A DNA stretch of 10,155 bases from Anaerolineales bacterium (GCA_020060485.1 JAGVAB010000145.1:1-10155), one strand, 5' to 3'. Shown: positions 1-7,062, numbered from the stretch's first letter. Notes: generated by a model from the letters alone, not told the origin. Numbers and translations: made by a program.

Positions 1-50
1 AATGTGCTGAGCAGATAATCGCTGTAAAGTTCCAAGTATTTTTTGTCCAT
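1..50 (-). CDS. IS701-like transposase, N-terminal fragment (runs off left edge)
   Basis: On the minus strand an ATG at 50-48 opens a frame that reads MDKKYLELYSDYLLST before leaving the window. An in-frame TAA lies three codons upstream, so the start is well bounded, although a TTG two codons upstream is also possible. The short motif ELYSDYLLST matches the remembered N-terminus of IS701/IS4-related DDE transposases, which begin with a [L/F]xxYSDYLxSSF-like stretch followed by TTATGLS. Only 16 codons are visible, so the DDE catalytic residues cannot be checked. No strong Shine-Dalgarno precedes the ATG. The start sits directly beyond the broken end of the neighbouring TIR-WD40 gene and runs in the same direction, as expected for an element inserted in that gene. 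Family assignment rests on one short motif and is moderately sure. Confidence 0.55.
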   Translation of the reverse strand, partial: MDKKYLELYSDYLLST

Positions 51-111
51 TCGCAAATCTTACCCGATTTCCGCCACTTGCTGCGTAACATCAGTTATTA
101 AAGGTAATTGG
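1..111 (-). mobile_element. End of an insertion sequence (IS701-like), partial
   Basis: The element is inferred from the transposase start at 50 and from the abrupt loss of WD40 homology in the adjacent gene after its LLA residues (codon at 114-112). The outer end of the element therefore lies somewhere between about 70 and 111. The segment between the WD40 break and the transposase ATG contains CTGATGTTACGCAGC (minus strand, about 94-80), which resembles an IS terminal sequence. The opposite end lies outside the window, so inverted repeats and target duplication cannot be confirmed. A TTAA within the junction (minus strand, about 101-98) could be a short target site, but this is only a guess. 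Confidence 0.5.
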
Positions 112-1734
112 AGCAAGAAGTCTTCCGTCAGGGCTGAAGGTTACGCTGTGTACAGCACCGAGGACCCATTTTAAGGGTTCCCCGATGGGCACTGGTGTTT
201 CTGGATTGCTTACACTCCATAAAATGATGGTTCCATCATCACTTCCGGAAGCAAGCAGTTTTCCATCTGGACTGAAATCCACGCCCCTGACCGTGTCGCT
301 GTGACCTTTCAAGGGCTGGCCGATGATTGTGGGTCTTTCCGGATTGCTTACATCCCAAAGGATGAGGTAGGGATCACCGCCTCCAGAGGCCAGTATGGAG
401 CCATCTGGGCTGAAGGCCACACTCATAACGCTTCCACTGTGTTCCATGAGGGGAGATCCTAGCAGCTTTGGTTTTTGAGGGTCACTGATATCCCACAATC
501 GTATGGCGCTATTTGCGCCAACGGTGACATATGTGCTGTCTCCGCTGGCGGTTGCCAGGAGTTGGCTGTCGGGGCTGATGGCCACACTGGTCACATCATT
601 GGAATGACCACGCACAAAAGAAAGCAAACGCGGACTGTGTTGAATGATCTCCAGAAGATTTGCCTGTGTCCAGAATGCGCCCTGTGTCCTTCGATTGGCC
701 TCGAGACTTAACAAAAGAGCCAAATCAAAGTTTTTGTCTGCCTCAATTAAACTTTGGGAAGACAGTTGACGCGTAACAACAAGGTTGCGTTGTTCAATCG
801 CAATATTCCTTTGTTCTTCAGCAATACCTTTTTGTTCTTCTGCCAGATTTCGTTGTTCCTCAGCAATATTGCGCTGTTCTTCTGCTTCAGACTGGGCTGT
901 AGCGCGCACAATGGTTTCATCCAGATACTGGTTTCGCTGGTTCCAGGCAACAAAGCCCAGCACAGAAGCAACGATCAATCCAATGCCTACCGCCAGGATG
1001 ATCACCCGCTGACGGTGGCGCGCTTTCTGCTCAAGGCGCAATTTCTCTTGCTCTCGGAAAACCTCTTCCTTGCGGCTTGCGGTAACAAATTCCACCTGCA
1101 ATTCGGTAGGCCTGGGTTCTTTTCCAGATGCGCGCAGCAATTGCTGTTCGGCTGCTTCAAGAGCAGCTCCGCGGATCAGGTAACCAGTTTCATTGGCGTT
1201 ATTTTCCCAAAGCAGGGCATTGACCTGTAAACGCGTGTGGTATTTCACCCACTCCCAATCTGTATGGATGGTTTTGCTTAATTTCTCCAGTGCTTCTTCA
1301 AATTGTGGCGCTTTGGGTAAGGCAATCAGTTGATCTTCCGGCTTTTCGGATTGAACATCTGGGTTTTCTTCAATACGAAAGATGTGGTCTTTTTCAAAAA
1401 TGATCCAGTTGATGGCAGGTAATTCGGGAGCGAACTGGCTAACCGTTTCAGGCGAGAGTTGATCAACTATGATAGGGATGATACGTTTGTGATTCTTGAG
1501 GGCATGATGGATTTCATCTTTACAAACGTTTGACCCAATGGAATTCTGGCTGATAACAAACATGAATATATTGGCATTTTCAATGGCTTCGCAAATCTCT
1601 TCCCACCATCGTTCACCAATCGGTATTCGATCCCAATCTATCCAGGTATCAATCTGACTTTGTTGCAGGGATTCCTGCAGCAATCTTGCGAAAGCAATGT
1701 CTTTCCGGGAATAAGAGATGAAAACATCGGACAT
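91..1734 (-). CDS. TIR-TM-coiled coil-WD40 protein, 3' end truncated by an insertion element
   Basis: The start is the ATG at 1734 (MSDVFISYSRKD), preceded by AAGGGG six bases upstream; an in-frame upstream start at 1776 would only add 14 unlikely residues. Domains by residue: TIR, about 1-125, with VFISYSRKD, the WWEEI segment holding candidate catalytic Glu 45/46, and a CKDE motif near 71; a linker, about 160-230, typical of TIR-WD40 proteins (HTRLQVNALLWE, LIRGAALEAAE, GKEPRPT); one TM helix, about 243-264; a tandem heptad coiled coil of AEEQRNI-like units, about 283-318; then WD40 repeats from about 376, each with FSPDG and LWD/LWS signatures. Three repeats are complete. The fourth ends after FSPDGRLLA and runs into PITFNN and a stop. 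Propellers usually need about seven blades, so the protein is almost certainly truncated. TIR domains in such proteins are often NAD+-consuming or signalling modules, and the WD40 part would be the sensor. A cytoplasmic TIR anchored in the membrane is expected. It is divergent from the kinase-like/AAA+/SLOG/channel operon. Confidence 0.85.
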   Translation of the reverse strand: MSDVFISYSRKDIAFARLLQESLQQSQIDTWIDWDRIPIGERWWEEICEAIENANIFMFVISQNSIGSNVCKDEIHHALKNHKRIIPIIVDQLSPETVSQFAPELPAINWIIFEKDHIFRIEENPDVQSEKPEDQLIALPKAPQFEEALEKLSKTIHTDWEWVKYHTRLQVNALLWENNANETGYLIRGAALEAAEQQLLRASGKEPRPTELQVEFVTASRKEEVFREQEKLRLEQKARHRQRVIILAVGIGLIVASVLGFVAWNQRNQYLDETIVRATAQSEAEEQRNIAEEQRNLAEEQKGIAEEQRNIAIEQRNLVVTRQLSSQSLIEADKNFDLALLLSLEANRRTQGAFWTQANLLEIIQHSPRLLSFVRGHSNDVTSVAISPDSQLLATASGDSTYVTVGANSAIRLWDISDPQKPKLLGSPLMEHSGSVMSVAFSPDGSILASGGGDPYLILWDVSNPERPTIIGQPLKGHSDTVRGVDFSPDGKLLASGSDDGTIILWSVSNPETPVPIGEPLKWVLGAVHSVTFSPDGRLLAPITFNN

Positions 1735-1844
1735 GATTGACCCCTTGAAACTGTTTGCCTGAATACCTGCCGCCACTCGTGATTAATCTTTTGGGGAACA
1801 GCGACGATGAACGATCAAGCGCGATCAATCAAGGTCTTATTCTT

Positions 1845-1873
1845 AGTATAGCATTGTCATTTAAAAACTCCAA
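1845..1873 (-). promoter_or_regulatory. Promoter for the TIR-WD40 gene
   Basis: On the minus strand TTGGAG (1873-1868) and TATACT (1850-1845) are separated by 17 bases, and TGC precedes the -10 box, giving an extended -10. The -10 matches the TATAAT consensus at five of six positions and the -35 matches TTGACA at four of six. Transcription would start around 1838, leaving a leader of about 100 bases before the ATG at 1734. This is a good sigma-70-type candidate, but it was read by eye only. Confidence 0.5.
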
Positions 1874-1946
1874 ATTTCACATGCGGATTTCTAACCGTTT
1901 TGAATTCCCTGTCGGTTCGAAGGAGACACCCGAAACCATAACGATA

Positions 1947-1962
1947 CCAATGCACACATTGG
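1947..1962. promoter_or_regulatory. Palindrome upstream of operon promoter, possible operator
   Basis: CCAATG and CATTGG form a perfect 6-base inverted repeat around CACA. Its centre lies about 21 bases upstream of the rightward -10 box, that is, where a -35 box would normally sit. A dimeric regulator could bind here as activator or repressor. No regulator gene is present in the window, so this is only a candidate site. Confidence 0.3.
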
Positions 1963-1972
1963 CACTTATTCT

Positions 1973-1981
1973 TGCTATACT
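1973..1981 (+). promoter_or_regulatory. Extended -10 promoter for the kinase-like/AAA+ RyR operon
   Basis: TGCTATACT is an extended -10 element (TGn then TATACT), followed by AA. No good -35 box lies at normal spacing (the bases 17 upstream read cacaca), as is often seen for extended -10 promoters or activator-dependent ones. The start of transcription would be near 1988, about 105 bases before the ATG at 2094. A second TATACT lies at 1988-1993. The core is identical to the one serving the divergent TIR gene. Confidence 0.42.
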
Positions 1982-2093
1982 AATGTATATACTGATTTTG
2001 CAAATCCTTTAGGCTAACGAAAAGATTGATATTGATTTTTCCCCAAAGCTGAAGAATGCATCAGATAAAAAGATCTCAAGGAGAATTGCATCA

Positions 2094-4709
2094 ATGAACC
2101 AGCGCCATATTAAGAAAATGATTGTCGCAGGAGACGTGATGATCGACTGGCTGCAAGCCTGTCAGGGAACTCGCAAATTCTCCCGGAACTGGGATCAGAC
2201 CAACTCGGCCCGATTATTCCAGCAACGGGGAGGTGCGGCGCAGGTAGCTGATTTGATCAACGCTATCTTTTCCACACAGACCTTGTCATCGGATTGGGAG
2301 CCAGTCAATACTTCCTCTCTGCCAGAAATATTCCAATCAGGCGATCCCAATTACCACCATTCCTATTCCTTGTGGACTCCTTTTCCTTTTGGGCAAAAAC
2401 CACCCCTGGACCGCGAAAAGTCTGCCTGGCGAATCGAAAATTTTCTCGGAGTACAACGAAGTGAAACAAAGGGCAAACCTATCGGTTTGAATTCTGAGCG
2501 GACCGATCTCATCGTTCTGGACGATTCAAATCTAGGGTTCCGGGATCAACCTGAAATCTGGCAGTCCGCGCTGTCTGCCCATACCGGTTGGGTAGTTGTA
2601 AAAATGGCACAACCTGTTACGCAGGGTGCACTATGGGAAACCCTGATCAATCATCACGCAGATAAATTGATCGTGGTCACTACTGCCCAGGACCTGCGAA
2701 AAACCGCCATCCAGATCAGCCACAAAATTTCCTGGGAACGCACTGCCCAGGATGTGACCTGGGAACTGACCTATAACCCAATCATAAACTCCTTAACCCA
2801 TGTTGCTCACTTGATCGTATCTTTTGACTGCGCTGGGGCTATTCTGCTGGAGAGGGATCATCAGCAACATGTTCAATCGCAGCTCTTTTTTGACCCCCTC
2901 GCCATGGAAGATGATTGGGAACGTGCCTATCCTGGCTCGATGCTTGGTTACACCACCTGCCTTACAGCTTCGCTTGTGTACCAGATTTCGTTAAACTCAG
3001 CCAAACCCGATCTGGGGCGCGGAATACAAGCCGGGGTATCAGCTGCGCGCCTGCTTCACCAGGAAGGATACGGCCAACGCGGCAGTGAATTGCAGCAAGC
3101 AGCATTGCGTTTTCCGCTGGAAAGCGTTGCCCAGGAGATCATCCGCCAGGCACAGCCACTTGCTCAAGCCACCATTCAAAACCCTGCCGGTTCCCTGCTG
3201 GTCCCTCCACCACCAGAAAAAACCCGTCTGCAGCGCGGTTACTGGACGATCCTGGAAGATCGCTATCCAGATCAACTCGAATCAATTGCCCGTCAAATCG
3301 TTCTGGAAGGCAGTCATACCGCCCTGCATGATGTGCCAATTGGACGCTTTGGCGCTCTGGTCACTGTTGACCGGCGCGAGATCGAGGCTTTGAACGGCAT
3401 CCAGCGATTGATTGGTGAATATTGTCTCAATCCCCAAAAGAAACCCCTTTCGATTGCCGTGTTTGGCCCGCCTGGATCAGGCAAATCCTTCGGCGTAGAG
3501 CAAGTGGCAAAATCAGTCCTGGGAGAAATCGCCGTACTCAGTTTCAACATCTCACAGTTCGGTCATCCAGACGCCCTCCTGGATGCTCTGCATCAAGTTC
3601 GAGATATTGGCCTGTCTGGAAAGATTCCGCTGGTTTTCTGGGACGAATTTGACACTGGTCTGGAAGGGCAGCCACTCGGCTGGCTGCGCTATTTCCTGGC
3701 ACCCATGCAGGATGGCGCCTTCCAGGAAGGTCAGATCATCCATCCCATCGGACGCTGTATCTTTGTTTTTGCCGGCGGCACCAGTCATCGCATGGACCTA
3801 TTCGGCAATGAATGGAGCGAATCAGAACAGCGCGCCATCAAGCTGCCAGATTTCATCAGCAGATTGAAAGGCTTCCTGAACGTGCTCGGCCCCAACCCAA
3901 TCGAGGAGCCAAATAATTCTGATCCCTATTTCATTCTACGCCGGGCATTGATCCTACGCTCCATTTTCGAACGAAATGTTCCCCAAATCCTGGCTACCCG
4001 GGAAAGAAAACGGATCGTACAAATTGATACTGGTCTGCTGCGCGCCTTCTTGCAGACCAGCAAATACAAACATGGTGTGCGCTCAATGGAATCACTGGTG
4101 AGCATGAGCACGCTTTCTGGCAAGAATACCTACGAGCGTTCCAGCCTACCGCCTGAAGAACAACTGAATCTGCACGTAATTGCGGGTGAATTCTTGGCCT
4201 TGATGCAGCAATTGGAATTGGAGGGCGATCTGCTTGAAACACTGGCTTTGGCTGCCCATGATGTTTTCTGTGATGGGCTGCGATTGGAAGGATATACCTT
4301 TGATGCAGTTACCGATGCCAAAAAGAAGACTCATTCTTCGCTGCAACCCTTCATTGACCTGCCTGAAGATGAACAGGAGCAAAACCGCCAAAATGTAAAG
4401 GATATAGCAGAAAAGTTGGCCCTGGCCGGCTATGTAATGCGTCCGGCCCGCAGCAACGAACCGCCATTTGAATTCCCCGGAGCAGACCTTGAATTTCTGG
4501 CCGAAAGGGAACACGAACGCTGGATGCATGATAAAAAAGCTGCCGGCTGGCAATACGCTTCCCTTACCGAAAAACTCCACAAGCTGCACCAGGCTCTGCA
4601 ATCTTGGGACAAACTTTCGGACGATGAAAAAGAAAAGGATCGCCGCATGGTAAGGGGCATACCAGTTATCCTGGCGAAAGCTGGCTATGCAATTGAAAAA
4701 GTCGGGTGA
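2094..4709 (+). CDS. Multidomain protein: degenerate PfkB-like domain, AAA+ ATPase and two RyR repeats
   Basis: The ATG is preceded by AAGGAG ten bases upstream. The 871-residue product has three parts. Residues 8-330 resemble a PfkB/ribokinase fold: VAGDVMIDW (11-19) and RGGAAQVADL (45-54) recall the GDVMLD and GGAANVA motifs, but the region expected to hold GAGD reads MLGYTTCLTA (283-292), lacking the catalytic Asp, so it may bind rather than phosphorylate. Residues 420-620 form an AAA+ ATPase with Walker A GPPGSGKS (458-465), Walker B IPLVFWDEFD (511-520), a sensor-1-like strand (CIFVFAGGTS, 555-564) and a basic FISRLKGFLNVLGP segment (587-600). Two RyR repeats close the protein: about 719-780 (KKKTHSSLQPF..LPEDEQEQNR) and about 801-866 (EHERWMHDKKAAGWQ..DDEKEKDRRMV). 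No signal peptide or TM segment is seen, so it is likely cytoplasmic. It is first of three closely packed genes; RyR repeats shared with the third gene point to a common complex or ligand. The exact function is unknown. Confidence 0.85.
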   Translation: MNQRHIKKMIVAGDVMIDWLQACQGTRKFSRNWDQTNSARLFQQRGGAAQVADLINAIFSTQTLSSDWEPVNTSSLPEIFQSGDPNYHHSYSLWTPFPFGQKPPLDREKSAWRIENFLGVQRSETKGKPIGLNSERTDLIVLDDSNLGFRDQPEIWQSALSAHTGWVVVKMAQPVTQGALWETLINHHADKLIVVTTAQDLRKTAIQISHKISWERTAQDVTWELTYNPIINSLTHVAHLIVSFDCAGAILLERDHQQHVQSQLFFDPLAMEDDWERAYPGSMLGYTTCLTASLVYQISLNSAKPDLGRGIQAGVSAARLLHQEGYGQRGSELQQAALRFPLESVAQEIIRQAQPLAQATIQNPAGSLLVPPPPEKTRLQRGYWTILEDRYPDQLESIARQIVLEGSHTALHDVPIGRFGALVTVDRREIEALNGIQRLIGEYCLNPQKKPLSIAVFGPPGSGKSFGVEQVAKSVLGEIAVLSFNISQFGHPDALLDALHQVRDIGLSGKIPLVFWDEFDTGLEGQPLGWLRYFLAPMQDGAFQEGQIIHPIGRCIFVFAGGTSHRMDLFGNEWSESEQRAIKLPDFISRLKGFLNVLGPNPIEEPNNSDPYFILRRALILRSIFERNVPQILATRERKRIVQIDTGLLRAFLQTSKYKHGVRSMESLVSMSTLSGKNTYERSSLPPEEQLNLHVIAGEFLALMQQLELEGDLLETLALAAHDVFCDGLRLEGYTFDAVTDAKKKTHSSLQPFIDLPEDEQEQNRQNVKDIAEKLALAGYVMRPARSNEPPFEFPGADLEFLAEREHERWMHDKKAAGWQYASLTEKLHKLHQALQSWDKLSDDEKEKDRRMVRGIPVILAKAGYAIEKVG

Positions 4710-4732
4710 AGCAGGTGGCAAACCCTGCTGAA

Positions 4733-5233
4733 ATGAAGATCGCAGTTTGCGGTCACCGCAGTCTCAGCGATCCCCATCAGTTGCAAGCTGGCATTCTGAA
4801 TGTTGCTGAAAGAATCCAGAAGATCTTGCCCGATCAACAGTACCACATCTGGTCTTGTCTGGCAGAAGGCGCAGACCGCCTGATAACGCACATCCTGGTG
4901 AAAACCCTGGCAGCAGAGCTGACCGTCGTCCTGCCTTTGCCTGAACCGCAATATCTGGAAGATTTTCAGACAAACGAGTCAATCCAGGAATTCAATGACC
5001 TCAAGCAACTGGCTGGAAAAATAATTGAACCAGATCATAAACTCCTGCGCCCGCATGCATATCAGGCAGCCAATCTCACCCTGATAAAAAACTGCGCTCT
5101 GCTCGTTGCAATCTGGGATGGTAAACCAGCCAGAGGACCGGGTGGAACCGGAGAAATGGTGGAAATGAGCCGGCAGGCTGGTATACCGCTGCTTTGGATC
5201 CACCTCAGCGGGGGGCCAGGGATTGGTATCTGA
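4733..5233 (+). CDS. SLOG/LOG-superfamily Rossmann protein (nucleotide-derived ligand binder)
   Basis: The 166-residue product begins MKIAVCGHRSL, the usual start of small SLOG-type proteins. A conserved LAEGADRL lies at about 43-50 and a GPGGTGEMVEMS motif at about 135-146, comparable to the GGxGTxxE signature of LOG enzymes. It would be a single cytoplasmic Rossmannoid domain. Characterised relatives cleave nucleotide monophosphates (LOG) or are proposed to bind nucleotide-derived signals in conflict systems; catalysis here is not proven. Start choice: ATG 4733 fits the family and has AGGTGG 14 bases upstream; a GTG at 4706 that overlaps the previous stop (GTGA) would add nine residues and indicate translational coupling, but has poor Shine-Dalgarno support. 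A run of six G at 5210-5215 lies just before the stop. Losing one G would extend the frame to 5336 and overlap the next start, so the C-terminus is uncertain. Confidence 0.8.
   Translation: MKIAVCGHRSLSDPHQLQAGILNVAERIQKILPDQQYHIWSCLAEGADRLITHILVKTLAAELTVVLPLPEPQYLEDFQTNESIQEFNDLKQLAGKIIEPDHKLLRPHAYQAANLTLIKNCALLVAIWDGKPARGPGGTGEMVEMSRQAGIPLLWIHLSGGPGIGI
5210..5215 (+). other. Six-G homopolymer near the SLOG gene 3' end, possible frameshift site
   Basis: In the called frame the G run is followed by CCAGGGATTGGTATC and a stop at 5231-5233. Removing one G gives an open frame of about 42 more codons, ending with TAA at 5334-5336, 11 bases inside the next gene. The extension contains an IIIVGQKVEPRPD segment and a charged end. 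It could be a sequencing error, phase variation, slippage or chance. Confidence 0.3.
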
Positions 5234-5315
5234 CAGAGGAAAGGATCGAAAACCTCCCATGATCATTATTGTGGGGCAGAAGGTGGAACCCAGACCGGAC
5301 ATCGAAAGGGAAAAA

Positions 5316-5325
5316 AGGAGGGAAC
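5316..5325 (+). promoter_or_regulatory. Ribosome binding site deciding the start of the channel-like gene
   Basis: AGGAGGG at 5316-5322 lies three to four bases before ATG 5326. The open frame could start earlier at a TTG at 5269, but that would add 19 residues of unrelated charged sequence and has no comparable signal. The site therefore supports 5326. Confidence 0.65.
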
Positions 5326-7062
5326 ATGCCCAGTAAAAGATCACAGCTGAGACAACTCTGGTCAGAATCCCGCTGGATATTGCTGGCAGGCATCTGGCTG
5401 GTGGGATTGTTCCTTAGTTACCAAGGCTTTGCCCGATACTCCCAAGAATATGTCCTTAACTGGTCAATGGATGACATAATTTACAGCACCCTGCAATTGA
5501 TCATAATGGAGTCGGGATCATTTGACCATGCAGCCAACTGGATGCTCAAAATTGCCCGGTTCATGTTGCCCTCTTTGACTGCATTTACTGCTCTCCAGGC
5601 TTTGATGCACCTCTTCTACGAACAAACACAGTGGTTCCGGTTATGGTGGCTGAGAGATCATGTGATTATCTGTGGATTTGGCCGCAAGGGGCAACTTCTC
5701 GCCAAGGAAATCCTGGCCTTGGGGCAGAATGTCGTGGTAATCGAAAAAGAACCGGATCGCTTGTATGCTGGAAAAGGCCAAAAACAAGGCATAATTTTTT
5801 TGAACGGGGACGCAACAGACCAGGATGTCCTGGCAAGTGCCCGTGTTCACCGCGCCCGCCATCTGATCTGCCTGCTGGGAGAAGACCGTCATAATTTACA
5901 AGTTTCATTTCAGGCCCAACAACTCACCCGCGGACGACGCAATGGCACACTGACGTGTATTGTTCATCTCGCATCCGCGGACTTGCTCAATCTACTCAAG
6001 CACAGCGAACTATTTCACGAAGCCTATATTCCTTTCCAACTGGAAACCTTCAATCCATATATCCGTGCAGCCCAGCAACTGCTGCACGAAGATGCAAGTT
6101 GGCAGGCCTCTTCCGACCAGCAAAGAGCACCTGAACATCTGCTTGTCATCGGGTTGGGACGCTTGGGGGAAAATCTGGTGATCCAGGCAGCTTACCTCTG
6201 GCACATTCTTCAACAGCGTGACCGGTTACACATCACTATTCTGGATCGGGAAGCAAAAGAGAAAACAGAGACTTTGCTAAACAATTATCCACAGCTCGGC
6301 AAAGCCTGTCAATTTAATGCGCTGCAAGTGGATGTCAGTTCGACAACACTGTTGCAAAACGCTCTGCAAATGATGCCAAACCATCGACCAATTCAGCGCG
6401 TCTACATTTGCCTTAGCGATCCTGTTCTCAGCCTGCAAATTTGTTTGAGCCTGCTCCAGAACCCTGCTCTGCGGAAAGTACCCATCCGGGTTCGGATTGA
6501 GAAGGAAAGCGGTTTATCCGCCTTTCTTGAGAAACATGCGGCAGGAGAAACTGACCCAGGCCAGGTGATGCCATTTGACCTGTATGAACGAACATGCTCT
6601 GCCACCCTTTTAATGGAAGGACCTCACGAACATCTCGCCCGAGAGTTACATGAACGATATCGTATTGGTAATGAAATCTCATCCAAAAACCTGCCCGAAA
6701 GCCTTCCCTGGGATCAACTTTCCGAGGAATTAAAAGCGGCTAACCGCCATCAGGCAAACCGGATCTATCGCCTGCTCAATGCAGTCGGTTACCAGATTTA
6801 TGCTCTTCAAAATTGGGCCGCGGGAGAGAAGACTTTCACCCCAGAGGAAGTTGATCAGATGGCGCGTTTGGAACATGATTTGTGGCGGCAAACCAAACTG
6901 GCAAATGGCTGGCAATTCGGACAGCAAAAGAATGAAAAAAAACGTACCCACCCTGATCTGGTCGAATGGGAACAATTACCTGAAAGTGAGCGCGAGAAAA
7001 ACCGCGCCATGGTACGACAATTGCCAAAACTGCTCGCCCAAATCGGATACCAGATCGAATAA
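5326..7062 (+). CDS. Two-TM channel-like protein with two TrkA-N/RCK-like domains and RyR repeats
   Basis: The product is 578 residues. TM1 spans about 17-36 and TM2 about 73-97. Between them SMDDIIYSTLQLIIMESGSF (47-66) sits where a potassium channel has its pore helix and TVGYG filter, but the filter is absent. A TrkA-N-like Rossmann domain follows (VIICGFGRKGQ, GxGxxG at 116-121; acidic VVVIEKE at the end of beta-2; GDATDQDVL), then a second one (LLVIGLGRLGE, 272-282; ITILDRE). The C-terminus has a diverged RyR-like repeat (about 437-491, LARELHERY..LPWDQLSEEL) and a clear RyR repeat (about 512-577, LEHDLWRQTKLANGWQ..KKRTHPDL..LPESEREKNRAMV). It resembles a ligand-gated membrane effector or ion channel with nucleotide-sensing RCK domains. 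The gene is 92 bases downstream of the SLOG stop and same-strand, so probably co-transcribed. Ion selectivity cannot be predicted; it might not be a channel at all. Confidence 0.85.
   Translation: MPSKRSQLRQLWSESRWILLAGIWLVGLFLSYQGFARYSQEYVLNWSMDDIIYSTLQLIIMESGSFDHAANWMLKIARFMLPSLTAFTALQALMHLFYEQTQWFRLWWLRDHVIICGFGRKGQLLAKEILALGQNVVVIEKEPDRLYAGKGQKQGIIFLNGDATDQDVLASARVHRARHLICLLGEDRHNLQVSFQAQQLTRGRRNGTLTCIVHLASADLLNLLKHSELFHEAYIPFQLETFNPYIRAAQQLLHEDASWQASSDQQRAPEHLLVIGLGRLGENLVIQAAYLWHILQQRDRLHITILDREAKEKTETLLNNYPQLGKACQFNALQVDVSSTTLLQNALQMMPNHRPIQRVYICLSDPVLSLQICLSLLQNPALRKVPIRVRIEKESGLSAFLEKHAAGETDPGQVMPFDLYERTCSATLLMEGPHEHLARELHERYRIGNEISSKNLPESLPWDQLSEELKAANRHQANRIYRLLNAVGYQIYALQNWAAGEKTFTPEEVDQMARLEHDLWRQTKLANGWQFGQQKNEKKRTHPDLVEWEQLPESEREKNRAMVRQLPKLLAQIGYQIE

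Larger units (their letters stand above)
1735..2093. other. Divergent intergenic region between the TIR gene and the RyR/SLOG operon
   Basis: This 359-base AT-rich stretch holds no convincing gene. A possible 85-codon frame (1755-2012, plus) has no recognisable domain, and its start lies only about 20 bases from the TIR start codon. The region contains divergent promoter-like elements: the 11-base core TGCTATACTAA reading leftward (1843-1853) and the identical core reading rightward (1973-1983). It also holds a palindrome, CCAATG-CACA-CATTGG (1947-1962), just upstream of the rightward core. This arrangement suggests shared or coordinated control of the two arms. Confidence 0.6.

Noticed and set aside
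781..888. Regular short repeats as a CRISPR array
   Set aside because: The units are 21 bases, contiguous and in frame, with no spacers; they encode a coiled coil.
754..1230. 158-codon plus-strand frame opposite the TIR gene
   Set aside because: It lies antisense to the TM/coiled-coil part of a clear protein; its Phe/Leu/Cys-rich product is what the reverse of the heptad repeat gives.
1755..2012. 85-codon plus-strand frame in the divergent gap, with a hydrophobic C-terminus
   Set aside because: No Shine-Dalgarno, no recognisable domain, and it overlaps the promoter elements. A small membrane protein is not excluded, but not supported.
4146..4721. 191-codon minus-strand frame
   Set aside because: It is fully antisense to the RyR repeats of the AAA+ fusion, has Cys/Phe/Gln-rich low-quality composition and no motif.
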